From: Deltaproteobacteria bacterium
Lineage (GTDB): Bacteria; Myxococcota; Myxococcia; Myxococcales; 40CM-4-68-19
Direction of reading: 5' to 3'
Assembly (NCBI GenBank): GCA_005879315.1
Contig: VBLC01000061.1
Location: 62,001 to 126,000 of the forward strand
Length of the DNA: 64,000 nucleotides
The position numbers and the translations under genes are program-made. The notes beneath the pieces are model-generated. The model was not told the DNA's origin. It did no database searches and saw only the letters and a program-made list of their open reading frames with translations. Shown here one piece after another: positions 17,447-29,048 of this stretch; position 1 is the first letter of the stretch; each line of letters begins with the position of its first letter.

Positions 17447-19147
17447 ATGGACGACTACGTTGCCACCACGACCTTTGCCGAGCTTCCGCTCTCCGAGGAG
17501 CTGCGCAAGGGCATCGCCGAGCTCGGCTACGAGAAGCCCACGCCCGTGCAAGCGGTCGTGTTCGCGCCCATCCTGGCGGGGCGCGACCTGATCGTCCGCA
17601 GCAAGACCGGCACCGGCAAGACGGCGGCCTTCGGCATTCCCCTGCTCGAGCGCATTCCTGCCGGCACGCGCAAGGCTTCAGCGCTGGTGCTGTGCAACAC
17701 GCGCGAGCTGGCCCTGCAGGTCGCGCAGGAGATCGAGGCGCTCGGAAAGCACAAGGACCTGCGCGTCGTGGCCATCTACGGCGGCGCGGGGATGAAGGAG
17801 CAGACGGACGCGCTCAAGGCCGGCGCCGAGGTCATCGTCGGCACGCCCGGCCGCGTCTACGACCACATCCAGCGCGGCAACCTGCGCCTCGAGCAGACGC
17901 GCATCGCCGTGCTCGACGAGGCCGACGAGATGCTCTCGGCCGGCTTCTACGAGGAGGTGACGCGCATCCTCGATCACCTTCCCTCCGACCGGCAGACGCT
18001 GCTCTTCTCCGCGACGGTGCCGCCCGACATCGAGCAGCTGGCGACCAAGTACTTGCGCAGCCCCGAGACGATCCTGCTCTCCGGCGATGTCTTCACCGTC
18101 GAGCACATCCACAACGTGCTCTACCATCTCGTCGATCAGTATCCCAAGCCGCGCAACCTGCTCTACCTGATCGAACGCGAGGATCCGGAGAGCGCGATCA
18201 TCTTCTGCAACCTGCGCACCGACACCGAGCTGGTGGCGAACGTGCTCAACCGCAACGGCCTCGATGCGGAGATGCTCAACGGCGATCTGCCGCAGAAGGA
18301 GCGCGAGCGGGTGATGGCCAAGGTCAAGCGTGGGGAATTGCGCTTCATGGTCGCAACCGACATCGCCGCGCGCGGCATCGACATCAGCGACTTGTCGCAC
18401 GTGATCAATTACTCGCTCCCCGAGGATCCCGCGGTCTATCTGCACCGGGTCGGACGCACCGGGCGCATGAGCAAGAAGGGCACCGCCATCTCGCTCGTCT
18501 CCGGCGCCGAGCTCAATACCCTGGGCGTCCTGGAGAAGAAGTACGGCATCCAGTTCGAGGTCCGCAACCTGCCCACGCCCGACGAGGCGCGCGGGCTCTG
18601 GACCGGCAAGCACGTGCGCGAGCTGTACGAGGCGATGCAGTCGGGCTCGGCCTTCGAGGCTTTCCTGCCGCTCGCCGGCGACGTGATGGCGCGCGACGAC
18701 GGCAAGATGCTCATCGCCTACGCGCTCAAATATTTCTTCCAGCACCACCGCATGGAGAAGGCGCAGCTGCGCGCGGCGGGCGAGAAGCTCCTCGAGAGCC
18801 GCCAGGTCGAGCGGGTGCAGAAAGAGCAGCAGGAGCCGCGGCGCAAGCGCGACCGCGAGCATCGCAAGCCGGTGCTGGAGCGGGCCGCGGCGGAAACTCC
18901 AGCCGATCGGGTGAAGCTCTTCGTCGACCAGGGCACAGAGCAAGGTTGGGATGCGGAGACGCTCAGCGCCGCGCTGGCGACCCTTGCGCAGCAGCCGCGC
19001 GAGACGGCGCTCGCCGCCGACGTGAAGCCGCGCCATGCCTATCTGCTGATCAAGCCCGAGGCGCAGGCTGCCTACCTCGCGGCGAGTGGCAAAGAATTGA
19101 AGGGCAAGCCGGTGCGCCTCGAGGTCGCGCGCCCGCGCCGCCGATGA
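17447..19147 (+). CDS. DEAD/DEAH-box RNA helicase with DbpA-like C-terminal domain
   Basis: ATP-dependent RNA helicase of 566 aa. Motifs in order: Q motif (EKPTPVQ), Walker A (SKTGTGKT), PTRELA-equivalent CNTRELALQ, DEAD (VLDEADEML), SAT (FSATVP), and motif VI (HRVGRTGRM). After an Arg/Lys-rich linker, the last 75 residues (VKLFVDQGTEQGWDAETLSAALA...LKGKPVRLEVARP) look like the RNA-binding domain of DbpA/CsdA proteins, suggesting a role in ribosome assembly or cold adaptation. ATG 17447 is chosen because it begins just before the Q-motif region. Its stop overlaps the ABC ATPase start (ATGA). Confidence 0.9.
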   Translation: MDDYVATTTFAELPLSEELRKGIAELGYEKPTPVQAVVFAPILAGRDLIVRSKTGTGKTAAFGIPLLERIPAGTRKASALVLCNTRELALQVAQEIEALGKHKDLRVVAIYGGAGMKEQTDALKAGAEVIVGTPGRVYDHIQRGNLRLEQTRIAVLDEADEMLSAGFYEEVTRILDHLPSDRQTLLFSATVPPDIEQLATKYLRSPETILLSGDVFTVEHIHNVLYHLVDQYPKPRNLLYLIEREDPESAIIFCNLRTDTELVANVLNRNGLDAEMLNGDLPQKERERVMAKVKRGELRFMVATDIAARGIDISDLSHVINYSLPEDPAVYLHRVGRTGRMSKKGTAISLVSGAELNTLGVLEKKYGIQFEVRNLPTPDEARGLWTGKHVRELYEAMQSGSAFEAFLPLAGDVMARDDGKMLIAYALKYFFQHHRMEKAQLRAAGEKLLESRQVERVQKEQQEPRRKRDREHRKPVLERAAAETPADRVKLFVDQGTEQGWDAETLSAALATLAQQPRETALAADVKPRHAYLLIKPEAQAAYLAASGKELKGKPVRLEVARPRRR

Positions 19148-20046
19148 CGGAAGCCGCCGTCCGCTGCGAGAAGCTCGTCAAGCGCTACGGCGAGGTGACC
19201 GCCGTCGACGGGCTCGATCTGGAAGTGCGCCGCGGCGAATGCTTCGGCCTGCTCGGACCCAACGGCGCGGGCAAGACCACGACGGTGGAAATCCTCGAAG
19301 GGCTCAACGACCCTACTGCCGGCACGGTGGAAGTGCTGGGCATGCGCTGGACGCGCGACGACAAGGCGCTGCGCCAGCGGCTGGGGATCTCCCTTCAGGA
19401 AACGCATCTACCGGAGAAGCTCACGGTCGAGGAGAACCTGCGCCTCTTCCGCTCGTTCTACCAGCGCGGCCGCGAGATCGACGAGGTCCTCGATCTGGTC
19501 GAGCTGCGCGACAAGCGCCGCAGCTGGACCGAGAAGCTCTCGGGCGGACAGAAGCAGCGGCTGGCGGTGGCCTGCGCGCTGGTGAGCGATCCGGACCTGC
19601 TCTTCCTCGACGAGCCGACCACCGGCCTCGACCCGCAGTCGCGCCGGCAACTGTGGGACGTCGTGCTCGGCTTCAAAGCGCTGGGCCGCACCGTCCTGCT
19701 CACCACCCATTACATGGAGGAGGCCGAGCGGCTCTGCGACCGCGTCGCCATCATCGACAAGGGGAAGGTGATCGCGCTCGGAACGCCGGCCGAATTGATC
19801 GCCTCGCTCGGCGGCGAGGAGGTGGTGGAACTGGCGGCGGAGGTGCTCCCCGAGGATCTGTCCACGCTTCCCGGCGTCCGCGGCGCCCGGCGCAGCGCCG
19901 ATGGAATCGCCCTCACCGTCGAGCACCTCCACATCGCGCTCCCTGCGATTCTGCAGCGGGTGCGCGGCGTGACGCGTCTCTCCACTCACCATGCCAGCCT
20001 CGAGGACGTGTTCGTCCATCTCACTGGACGCCACCTGCGCGAATGA
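19144..20046 (+). CDS. ABC transporter ATP-binding protein (ABC-2 export type)
   Basis: A 300-aa ATPase with Walker A (GPNGAGKTTT), Q-loop (SLQETHLPEKLT), ABC signature (LSGGQKQRLAVA), Walker B (LLFLDEPTTGLD) and the switch histidine (LTTHYMEEAE). The C-terminal extension of about 75 residues (ASLEDVFVHLTGRHLRE at the end) is usual for drug and polysaccharide exporters of the CcmA type. It lies between the helicase and its permease, overlapping each by 4 nt. The substrate cannot be told from sequence. Confidence 0.93.
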   Translation: MTEAAVRCEKLVKRYGEVTAVDGLDLEVRRGECFGLLGPNGAGKTTTVEILEGLNDPTAGTVEVLGMRWTRDDKALRQRLGISLQETHLPEKLTVEENLRLFRSFYQRGREIDEVLDLVELRDKRRSWTEKLSGGQKQRLAVACALVSDPDLLFLDEPTTGLDPQSRRQLWDVVLGFKALGRTVLLTTHYMEEAERLCDRVAIIDKGKVIALGTPAELIASLGGEEVVELAAEVLPEDLSTLPGVRGARRSADGIALTVEHLHIALPAILQRVRGVTRLSTHHASLEDVFVHLTGRHLRE

Positions 20047-21071
20047 ACGCCCCCCTGACGGACCGTTCGCGGCCGAATTCTCTCTGGGAGCTGACGCTCG
20101 CGCGGCTGCGGCTCTTCTTCCGCGAGCCCGGCGCGATCTTCTGGACCTTCGGGTTCCCGCTCGTGCTCTCGATCGCGCTCGGGATCGCCTTTCGCAATCG
20201 CCAACCCGAGCCGGTGCACATCGCCGTGGAATCCCCGGAGCTTGCGACGAGGCTGCGCGGCGAGCAGATCCGCGTCCACCTGCTCGACGCCGGAGCGGCG
20301 CGCACCGCCCTGCGGACAGGCAAGGTCGAGCTGGTGGTGCAGCCGGGACCGCCCATCGTTTATCTCTTCGATCCCACCCGCCCCGAGAGCCGCCTGGCGC
20401 GCGCGCTCGCCGACGCCGCGCTGCATCCGCGCGGAGCGCCGGCCACCGTGGACAAGCCCGTCACCGAGCCGGGCTCGCGCTACATCGACTTCCTCATCCC
20501 CGGCCTGATCGGCATGACCATCATGTCGAGCGGCATGTGGGGCATCGGCTACGTGGTCGTCGAGATGCGCACGCGCAAGCTCCTCAAGCGCCTCGTCGCC
20601 ACGCCGATGAGCAAGGCGCAGTTCCTCTGGTCGTTCGTGATCATGCGCTCGCTCTTTCTTTTTCTCGAGCTGCCCATCCTGCTCGGTTTCGGCAAGCTCA
20701 TCTTCGACGTCGGCGTCGCCGGGTCGCTGCCGCTGCTCGTCGCCGTATCCTGCGCCGGCGCGCTCTCCTTCGCCGGCCTCGGGCTCTTGGTCGCATCGCG
20801 CGCGCAGAACACGCAGACCGTCAGCGGCCTCATCAACCTGGTCATGCTGCCCATGTTCGTGGCCTCGGGCGTCTTCTTCTCCACGGCGCGCTTCCCCGAC
20901 GCCGTGCAGCCCTACCTGCGCGTGCTCCCGCTCACTGCTCTCAACGATGCCTTGCGCGCGGTGATGATCGACGGCTCTGGAGTGCGCGCCATTGGCCCGC
21001 AGATTCTCGTTCTGGCCGCAGTCACGGCGGCCTCCTTCGCCGTCGCGCTGCGCATCTTCCGCTGGCGCTAG
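20043..21071 (+). CDS. ABC-2 type transporter permease
   Basis: A 342-aa membrane protein with the ABC-2 layout: a first helix (IFWTFGFPLVLSIALGIAF), a large periplasmic loop of about 110 residues, then five helices including the family segment (FLIPGLIGMTIMSSGMWGIG, RLVATPMSKAQFLWSFVIMR) and the C-terminal conserved region with VMLPMFVASGVFFSTARFP and LPLTALNDALR. It is the partner of the ATPase just upstream (ATGA overlap). Its TAG stop shares the palindrome CTAG (21068-21071) with the stop of the convergent kinase gene. Confidence 0.92.
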   Translation: MNAPLTDRSRPNSLWELTLARLRLFFREPGAIFWTFGFPLVLSIALGIAFRNRQPEPVHIAVESPELATRLRGEQIRVHLLDAGAARTALRTGKVELVVQPGPPIVYLFDPTRPESRLARALADAALHPRGAPATVDKPVTEPGSRYIDFLIPGLIGMTIMSSGMWGIGYVVVEMRTRKLLKRLVATPMSKAQFLWSFVIMRSLFLFLELPILLGFGKLIFDVGVAGSLPLLVAVSCAGALSFAGLGLLVASRAQNTQTVSGLINLVMLPMFVASGVFFSTARFPDAVQPYLRVLPLTALNDALRAVMIDGSGVRAIGPQILVLAAVTAASFAVALRIFRWR

Positions 21072-23698
21072 CGCACTCCCTCGAGCAGGTAGAGCGTCGA
21101 GAGCTGGCGCCAGTAGCGATAGGCGTACGACCGTCCGTCCGGAGTGAGCTTGGCGAGGCCGCAATGGCGGAAGCCCACCGGATCGGCGGGCGAGAGCAAC
21201 CTGACCAACTCCTTGCGCCGGGTGGCGAGGTCAAATCGATAGAGCCCGCAGGGATTGGGCCTGTACAGGTAAATCGATTGCCCGTCCGCGCTCCACCCGG
21301 TGGGATGCTCGTTGCTTTGCAGCTCGGCGATCGGTCGCGGCTCGCCCTCCTCGGCGTAGAGCAGAAGCCTCCCGCCGGCCTCCACGGCGATGAGCTTGCC
21401 GTCGGGGGAGATTGCATAGGAAGCTCCGTTCGCGCTCTCGATACCTTCGGCCGTGATCGGCTTCGGTGTGCCGCCGCTTGTCGCCATCAGGTAGAGCCGC
21501 GCCTTGTGCCCGGGCTCCTGACCCGCGAAAAGAATCCGGCTGCCGTCGGGGAACCCTTGAACGACGATCGGCCTGATTGCACCGGTGTCCAACGGCACCG
21601 GTTGCCCGGGGCCGGTGGGCAACAAGACGATCCGGGGCGCATCGCCGTAGGGGTCGAGAATGGCAAGCGCCCACTTGCCGTCAGGCGAAAGCGCAGGGGG
21701 ATAGATGCCATCGCCGAGACGCACGGCCGGGGAGCCGTCCGTCTTGCGAATGAAGATACCGCCAAGGCCCTGCTCGGCGAAGAGGATGGTCCTTCCATCG
21801 GCCGAAAGATCGCCGAGGGTCGAGAAGTCGAACCAGGACAGATCGCGCTCCTTCGCTTCGCCGGGAGCGAGAGCATTGATCTGCATCCGGATGGTCTGAT
21901 GCGCGACGAGGGCGCGCCCGCTGCGGTCTACGTCGAGCAGCTTGAGCGAGCCGGGGACGTCCCCGAGCGCGCGCTGGCGCCCCGAGAGCGAGACGGCGAA
22001 AAGGGCCTTCCTCGTGACGCCCGTCCCCAAGGTGCCGGCGGTGAACCAGACCTCGGCACCCGAGGGAGACCACGCAACGCCATCCACACTCTCGAAGCCG
22101 GCCGCGAGCGTCCGCTTGTTGCCAGCGGGATCGATCACGGCCACCGAACCCGCGTCGTCGAGCAGGATCGGATGGTCGACAAAAGCGATCCAATCGCCTC
22201 GCGGCGAGAAGCGAGGTCCGCCGATGAAGCCCGTCGTTTCGTAGAGGATCGTTCCGGGAGGGAACTCGAGACGCCTTCGCCCACCGACGTTTCTCACCAC
22301 GGCCATCGCGGAGCCGTCGGGTGTCCAGTCAGCTCCGGAAACGTCGTCCAGCAACTCGCGATGCGCGCCGCCGGCGAGCGGCAGCCGCGCGAGCATCGAG
22401 GAGGCCCCACCCTGCCACTGGTCACCGGCCGTGTGGGAACCGCGGAGGCGGACCAGCACCTCTTCGGCAGGAGAGACGGCGAACACCTGCGCGTCGAGCG
22501 CAAGCGCCGTAGAACCGCCCGTCTGCAACCGCGCCGAATAGAGCTCGTTCTTGCCGTCTTCCCACGCCGCGCTGTAGACGACGGTCTGCCCGTCGCGAGC
22601 GAACACCGCAGAGGCGACGTCGCCGCGGCGGAAGGTCAGCTGCCGGAAGACCGGAGCCGGCCGCCCACCCGCGCGGAGCCCCGCGAGATACGCAGCTGCG
22701 CTGACCAGCGCCAGAAGCACGATCGCGGCCGTCGCCGCCCGCCATCCGCGCGTGCGCCGTCGCGCGAGGGGATGCGCCAGCGCAGCTTCGAGATCGAGCG
22801 CGAGGTCCTTCGCGGACCGGTAGCGATCGTTGGGACTCTTCTCCAGGGAGCGCCGCACGATCCGTTCCAGCTCGTGCGGCACGCGCGCCGGCAGCTCGGG
22901 CGGCTCGTCGTTGAGCGTCGCCGTGCCCGTCTCGACCGGGGTCGCGCGCTCGAAGGGCGGCGCGCCCGCGAGCATCTCGTAGAGGATCGCACCCGCGCTG
23001 AAGATGTCGGTGCGGTGATCGGCCTGTTCGCCGCGCACCTGCTCCGGAGACATGTAACCCATGGTGCCCATCACCATGCCGGTCTCGGTCTTGCGCGGCG
23101 TCGCCCCGAGCGCCTCGCTTCCCTCGCGCGTCTCGGGGACGACCAGCTTTGCGATGCCGAAGTCGAGGATCTTCAGCCGGCCCTCGCTGGTGACGAAGAG
23201 GTTCTCCGGCTTCAAGTCGCGGTGGACGACGCCCTTTTCGTGCGCCGCCGCGAGCCCGTGCGTGAGCTGCAGGGCATAGTCGAGGGCCCTGGGCAGCGGC
23301 AGCGATCGATTCTCGAGGCGGTGGCGGAGCGTCGCGCCCTGGAGGAGCTCGGTGACGATATACGGGGCGCCCTCGCTCCAGCCGATGTCGTAGACCGCGA
23401 CGATGTTCGGGTGATTGAGGGCGCCGGCCGCGCGCGCTTCCTGCTCGAAGCGGCGAAGCTGCTGCTCGTCGAAGACGGACGCTCCCGCCACCGCGAGAAC
23501 CTTGATGGCCACGTCGCGCCCGAGCTTCAAGTCGCGCGCGGCAAAGACGCGGCCCATGCCTCCGTGGCCCAGCTCGCGCTCGATGCGGTAGCGATCCCCG
23601 AACGACGGAGCCGTTTCCTGCGACAGCATGGTGGGCACGCTCTCGGGAGGTGGCCCGGGCGGCGTCTGCTCCCTCTTGCCGGAGGGCGTCTTCTTCAC
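21068..23698 (-). CDS. Membrane-spanning Ser/Thr protein kinase with C-terminal beta-propeller
   Basis: Pkn-type kinase, 876 aa. The kinase domain spans about residues 37-310: glycine loop (LGHGGMGRVF), catalytic lysine K66 (VAIKVL), HRDLKPEN at 159, DFG at 179 and SPEQ in the activation segment. One membrane helix follows (about 320-341), then some 530 residues of repeated blades with TolB/WD40-like DGK/DG-x-x-I motifs (SPDGKWALAIL, SPDGKLIAVEA, SADGQSIYLYR), a likely extracytoplasmic sensor or protein-binding propeller. GTG 23698 is the start used. It probably autophosphorylates and signals from the envelope; targets are unknown. This architecture is frequent in Myxococcota and Acidobacteria. 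Confidence 0.9.
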   Translation of the reverse strand: MKKTPSGKREQTPPGPPPESVPTMLSQETAPSFGDRYRIERELGHGGMGRVFAARDLKLGRDVAIKVLAVAGASVFDEQQLRRFEQEARAAGALNHPNIVAVYDIGWSEGAPYIVTELLQGATLRHRLENRSLPLPRALDYALQLTHGLAAAHEKGVVHRDLKPENLFVTSEGRLKILDFGIAKLVVPETREGSEALGATPRKTETGMVMGTMGYMSPEQVRGEQADHRTDIFSAGAILYEMLAGAPPFERATPVETGTATLNDEPPELPARVPHELERIVRRSLEKSPNDRYRSAKDLALDLEAALAHPLARRRTRGWRAATAAIVLLALVSAAAYLAGLRAGGRPAPVFRQLTFRRGDVASAVFARDGQTVVYSAAWEDGKNELYSARLQTGGSTALALDAQVFAVSPAEEVLVRLRGSHTAGDQWQGGASSMLARLPLAGGAHRELLDDVSGADWTPDGSAMAVVRNVGGRRRLEFPPGTILYETTGFIGGPRFSPRGDWIAFVDHPILLDDAGSVAVIDPAGNKRTLAAGFESVDGVAWSPSGAEVWFTAGTLGTGVTRKALFAVSLSGRQRALGDVPGSLKLLDVDRSGRALVAHQTIRMQINALAPGEAKERDLSWFDFSTLGDLSADGRTILFAEQGLGGIFIRKTDGSPAVRLGDGIYPPALSPDGKWALAILDPYGDAPRIVLLPTGPGQPVPLDTGAIRPIVVQGFPDGSRILFAGQEPGHKARLYLMATSGGTPKPITAEGIESANGASYAISPDGKLIAVEAGGRLLLYAEEGEPRPIAELQSNEHPTGWSADGQSIYLYRPNPCGLYRFDLATRRKELVRLLSPADPVGFRHCGLAKLTPDGRSYAYRYWRQLSTLYLLEGVR

Positions 23699-23738
23699 CC
23701 GATGAGCGTGCCCCCGCGCGACTCACCCGGTCAAGTCG

Positions 23739-25226
23739 TCAGAGCTCCACCTTGCGGTCGGTGTGGTCCCGGCCGTCGAAGCGCATCAAGACGCCTTTGC
23801 CGTCCACCTTGGTGACGATGCCCACCGGCCTGCGCCACATGGCCTGCAGATTCGAGAGCGTGTCCTTGGCATAGTCGACGCGCAGGTCGGTGCCGTCGTG
23901 GCGGTGGGCGAGGAGCAGCTCGCCGCGGTTCTCGAAATTGCCGTCGACCACCTCGATGATCGGCTGGCCGAAGTTGGTGAGCTGCTGGAGAAGCTTGCGC
24001 TTCACCTTCTGGAATTCGCGGTCGACGATCTCCCAGCGGTTCGCCTTCTCGTTGAAGCCGTAGGTGAACATCTTCTGGTCGACGCAGAATTCGGGGGTGA
24101 GGAACTCGTCGATGAAGGTGATGTCGTTGTAGTGCTTGCGCACTTCGAAGATCTTCTGCCGGCCCAGCCCCAGCTTGCGATCCCAGGCGCGGCGGGCGCG
24201 CAGGTCGTCGCACTCGTCCCATTCCTTGCCGAAGCGGCCTTTGTTCCAGCGGTCCTCGATGTGCCGCCACAGCTCGATCCCCAGCTTGTATGGATTGATC
24301 GCCCCGGGGCGAATCCCCATCGTGCCCGAATGGTGGTCGGCGTAATCGATGACCTCCGAGTCCTTCAAGGCTCGGGTCGTCATGATGGTCGAGTGCCAAT
24401 AGCTCGCCCAACCTTCGTTGGCCACCTTGGTCTGACCCTGCGGAGCGAAGTAATAAGCCTCCTCACGGATCACTGCGAGGATGTCCGCCTCCCACCGCTC
24501 GAGCGGCGCATTCTCGATGAGGAAGAGGAGCACGTCCCGCTCCGGCCGCTCGGGGAACTTCTTCTTCTGCGCCCGCTCGTCCTCCAGCTTCTTCCGCTGC
24601 TCGTCGAGGAACTCCTTGGGGTTGATGAACTGCGACATGTACTCGCGGTTCGTCTTGAACCCGCGCACCTCGATGGGCGCTTCCTCGCCGTCGTTGCGCG
24701 GCCGCGGAGGAAAATGCGGCGCGTGCTGATTGATCAGGTTCTCCAGCGAGAGCGCCCGGTCGATGAAGCTCTCCACCGGCTCGATGCCCACCTTGTCGAT
24801 GATGCGGCGGAGGCGGGTCGCGTGATTCGCCATCTCGTCCATCATCTTGCGGTTGGTGTGCTGGAAGGAGAAGTTGTTCTTGAAGAAGTCGACGTGGCCG
24901 AAGACGTGGGCCATCACCAGCTTCTGGTCCACGTCCATGTTGGACTCGAGCAGATAGGCATAGGAAGGATTGTTGTTGATCACCATTTCGTAGATCTTCG
25001 ACAATCCGTACTCGTATCCTTTGCTCAATTGCTCGTATTCCATTCCAAATCGCCAGTGGGGATAGCGATTGGGAAAGCCGCCGTAGGCGGCCACCATGTT
25101 GATCTCGTCGTAGTTGAGGACCTCGAAGATGGTCTCGTAGAACTCGAGGCCGAAGCTGCGCGCGTGTCCCTCGATCTCCTTCTTGATGTCGGCCAGGTGC
25201 GGGGGCAGCTGCGTGCCGTGTTCCAC
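23739..25226 (-). CDS. spoVR: SpoVR family protein
   Basis: A 495-aa SpoVR/YcgB protein. The diagnostic N-terminal block is present ([55 protein letters not shown]), followed by [12 protein letters not shown]. In Bacillus SpoVR acts in spore cortex formation; in proteobacteria the gene travels with prkA/yeaG and yhbH/yeaH, as here. Its biochemical activity is not established. GTG 25226 directly follows the yhbH TGA stop without a gap, so it is the last gene of the prkA-GNAT-yhbH-spoVR operon. Confidence 0.93.
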   Translation of the reverse strand: MEHGTQLPPHLADIKKEIEGHARSFGLEFYETIFEVLNYDEINMVAAYGGFPNRYPHWRFGMEYEQLSKGYEYGLSKIYEMVINNNPSYAYLLESNMDVDQKLVMAHVFGHVDFFKNNFSFQHTNRKMMDEMANHATRLRRIIDKVGIEPVESFIDRALSLENLINQHAPHFPPRPRNDGEEAPIEVRGFKTNREYMSQFINPKEFLDEQRKKLEDERAQKKKFPERPERDVLLFLIENAPLERWEADILAVIREEAYYFAPQGQTKVANEGWASYWHSTIMTTRALKDSEVIDYADHHSGTMGIRPGAINPYKLGIELWRHIEDRWNKGRFGKEWDECDDLRARRAWDRKLGLGRQKIFEVRKHYNDITFIDEFLTPEFCVDQKMFTYGFNEKANRWEIVDREFQKVKRKLLQQLTNFGQPIIEVVDGNFENRGELLLAHRHDGTDLRVDYAKDTLSNLQAMWRRPVGIVTKVDGKGVLMRFDGRDHTDRKVEL

Positions 25227-26336
25227 TCAGCTCCCCTTCCCGAGGAAGTCCTTGATCGAGTTGTAGATGGCGTCCTTGTTGGCGATCTCGGAGAGCGCGA
25301 CGTTCTCCACCCCGTCGAACGCCTCGCGCAGGTCCTTGATGAACTGCCCGCTGCCGTAGGGGCTCTCCACCTGGCCGTAGGCGAATTGATTCACCTTGGT
25401 GAGCACCTCGTTCTTGAGCAGCCCGATGCAGGTCCGCGTGTCGTCCGCGCTCCAGTTGTCGCCGTCGGAGAAATGGAAGGGATAGATGTTCCAGGAGCCC
25501 GAGTCATAATCGGCGTCCATCATTTCCTTGCAGAGCTTGTAGGCGGACGAAATCATCGTCCCGCCCGACTCGCGCGTGTGGAAGAAGGTCTCGCGATCCA
25601 CCTCGCGCGCCACCGCGTCGTGGATGATGTAGCGGGTCTCCAATCCCTTGTAATTGGCGCGCAGCCAGGTGTCGATCCAGAAGCTCTCGATCCGGACGAT
25701 CTCCTTCTGCTCGTCGCCCATCGAGCCGGAGACGTCCATCATGTAGATGACCACCGCGTTCGACTGGGGCAATTCCTGCATCCGCCAGCTGCGGTAGCGC
25801 TTGTCCTCGCGCACCGGCACGACGATGGGGATGGCGGGATTGTAAGCGCCGGAAGCAATGCTGCGCTTCAATGCCTGTTTATAGGTTCGCTTGAAATGGC
25901 GCAGCGACTCGGGGCCGGCGGTATGCACGCCGGTGTATTTCACCTTCGGGGTGGTGAGGTTCTTCTTGCCCTTGTTCTGGATGCGCGGCAGGGCCAGCTC
26001 TTCGCCGAGGATGTCGGCGAGCTCGTCGAGAGAAAGATCGACCTCGAGCGAGTGCTGGCCTTCGCCCTGCCCCGCCTTTCCCTTGCCGTCGCCCTCGACC
26101 GCGCCCGGTGCGAGCACGGTCCCGGGTGCGCCGTCGCCCTGTCCCACGCCGCCCTGGTCCTTGTGCCCGTACTTGAAATGAGGAATGTCGATGGAAGGAA
26201 CGGGAATGGTGATCAGGTCCTTTCCCTTCTTTCCGATCATCTCCCCTTTCTGGATGTACTTGCGCAGGTTCTCCTTGATGCGGCCGCGGATGATCTCGCG
26301 GAACCGGCTGTGGTCCTGCTTGATCCTCAGAGGCAT
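25227..26336 (-). CDS. yhbH: YhbH/YeaH family (DUF444) VWA-like stress protein
   Basis: A 369-aa DUF444 protein. It begins with the family's basic helix ([20 protein letters not shown]), has a Gly-rich linker at about 70-95, and a VWA fold with an intact MIDAS motif ([13 protein letters not shown]) and the following FWIDTWLR and [13 protein letters not shown] segments. It accompanies PrkA and SpoVR in many genomes, where the three genes are needed together for stress survival or sporulation; the mechanism is not established. ATG 26336 lies 3 nt after the GNAT gene stop, with GGGAG about 9 nt upstream. Confidence 0.92.
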   Translation of the reverse strand: MPLRIKQDHSRFREIIRGRIKENLRKYIQKGEMIGKKGKDLITIPVPSIDIPHFKYGHKDQGGVGQGDGAPGTVLAPGAVEGDGKGKAGQGEGQHSLEVDLSLDELADILGEELALPRIQNKGKKNLTTPKVKYTGVHTAGPESLRHFKRTYKQALKRSIASGAYNPAIPIVVPVREDKRYRSWRMQELPQSNAVVIYMMDVSGSMGDEQKEIVRIESFWIDTWLRANYKGLETRYIIHDAVAREVDRETFFHTRESGGTMISSAYKLCKEMMDADYDSGSWNIYPFHFSDGDNWSADDTRTCIGLLKNEVLTKVNQFAYGQVESPYGSGQFIKDLREAFDGVENVALSEIANKDAIYNSIKDFLGKGS

Positions 26337-26339
26337 CGA

Positions 26340-26786
26340 TCAGGCTCCCAGGTCGAGCACGTAAGGGGTGCGCTCATTCTCGCGGAAACCGGCCGATCGG
26401 TACAATGCCCGCGCTGCTTCGTGCCCCGGCGCCACCTCCAGCTCGACGGCCCGCGCGCCGGCAGCGCGGGCTCCGCGCAGCACCGCATCGAGCAGGGCGC
26501 GGGCGACTCCCCGGCGGCGCGCCCGAGGCGCGACGTAGAGCTCCTCGATCCAGATCGCCGTCCCACCGTGCTCGGCGCTCACGAGCGGGTTGGCAAGGCA
26601 CACTCCGACGGCCTCGCCTTCGAACGCGAGAAGCAGCTGGGCCTGTGAGCCTGGCCGCAGGCAGAGCTCGAGCGCGCGCTCGATTCCCGCCGCATCGACC
26701 GGCAGGGCGTGCTCTTCGAGCTGCGCGGCGAGAAGTCGGCCCGCCGTTCCCGCATCGTGCCGACCCGCCTGGCGCACCTCGATCAT
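26340..26786 (-). CDS. GNAT family N-acetyltransferase
   Basis: A 148-aa acetyltransferase with the central strand WIEELYVAPRARRRGVARALL, which carries the acetyl-CoA pyrophosphate-binding R/Q-x-x-G-x-A/G loop, and the downstream LEVAPGHEAARALYRSAGF helix typical of GNAT enzymes. The substrate is unknown. It is inserted between prkA and yhbH with gaps of 1 nt and 3 nt, so it must be translated from the same transcript; this is not part of the usual prkA-yhbH-spoVR arrangement. Confidence 0.88.
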   Translation of the reverse strand: MIEVRQAGRHDAGTAGRLLAAQLEEHALPVDAAGIERALELCLRPGSQAQLLLAFEGEAVGVCLANPLVSAEHGGTAIWIEELYVAPRARRRGVARALLDAVLRGARAAGARAVELEVAPGHEAARALYRSAGFRENERTPYVLDLGA

Positions 26787-26787
26787 C

Positions 26788-28860
<2,073 letters not shown>

Positions 28861-28955
28861 GATCTGCGGTGCTCCTCTGGGCGCCCTAGTGTGCGCCCCT
28901 GCGATCTCTCAACAACGTAGCGCCCCGGGATCTTCGCTGCAAATTACCAGTGGGC

Positions 28956-28969
28956 GCAAGCAATTCGCC
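28956..28969 (-). promoter_or_regulatory. Candidate sigma-54 promoter (-24/-12) of the prkA operon
   Basis: On the minus strand the bases GGCGAATTGCTTGC give GG-N10-GC with a TTGC -12 box, at the spacing of a sigma-54 promoter; the -24 box keeps GGC but not the full TGGCAC. It lies 96 nt before the prkA ATG, leaving a normal leader. Regulation of prkA/yeaG by sigma-54 is known in E. coli. The match is partial and needs experimental support. Confidence 0.35.
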
Positions 28970-28994
28970 GAATCTCGCGCGCCACAGCCCGCGC

Positions 28995-29019
28995 TGGCAC
29001 TCTGGGACGCAAAGTGCCA
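28995..29019. promoter_or_regulatory. Inverted repeat TGGCACT-N11-AGTGCCA, possible activator site
   Basis: Perfect 7-bp arms (28995-29001 and 29013-29019) around an 11-nt spacer, in the divergent region between prkA and the glycosyltransferase gene. It lies 26 nt upstream of the candidate sigma-54 -24 element and 30 nt before the GTG of the glycosyltransferase. The dyad shape resembles an enhancer-binding-protein or repressor site. No T-run follows, so it is not a terminator. Confidence 0.4.
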
Positions 29020-29048
29020 CGCTGCTTGACATAAGAGGTGCAGCGGCC

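Noticed and set aside
28995-29010. TGGCAC at 28995 as a plus-strand sigma-54 -24 box
   Set aside because: No TTGC lies at the needed distance; it is better read as one arm of the inverted repeat.
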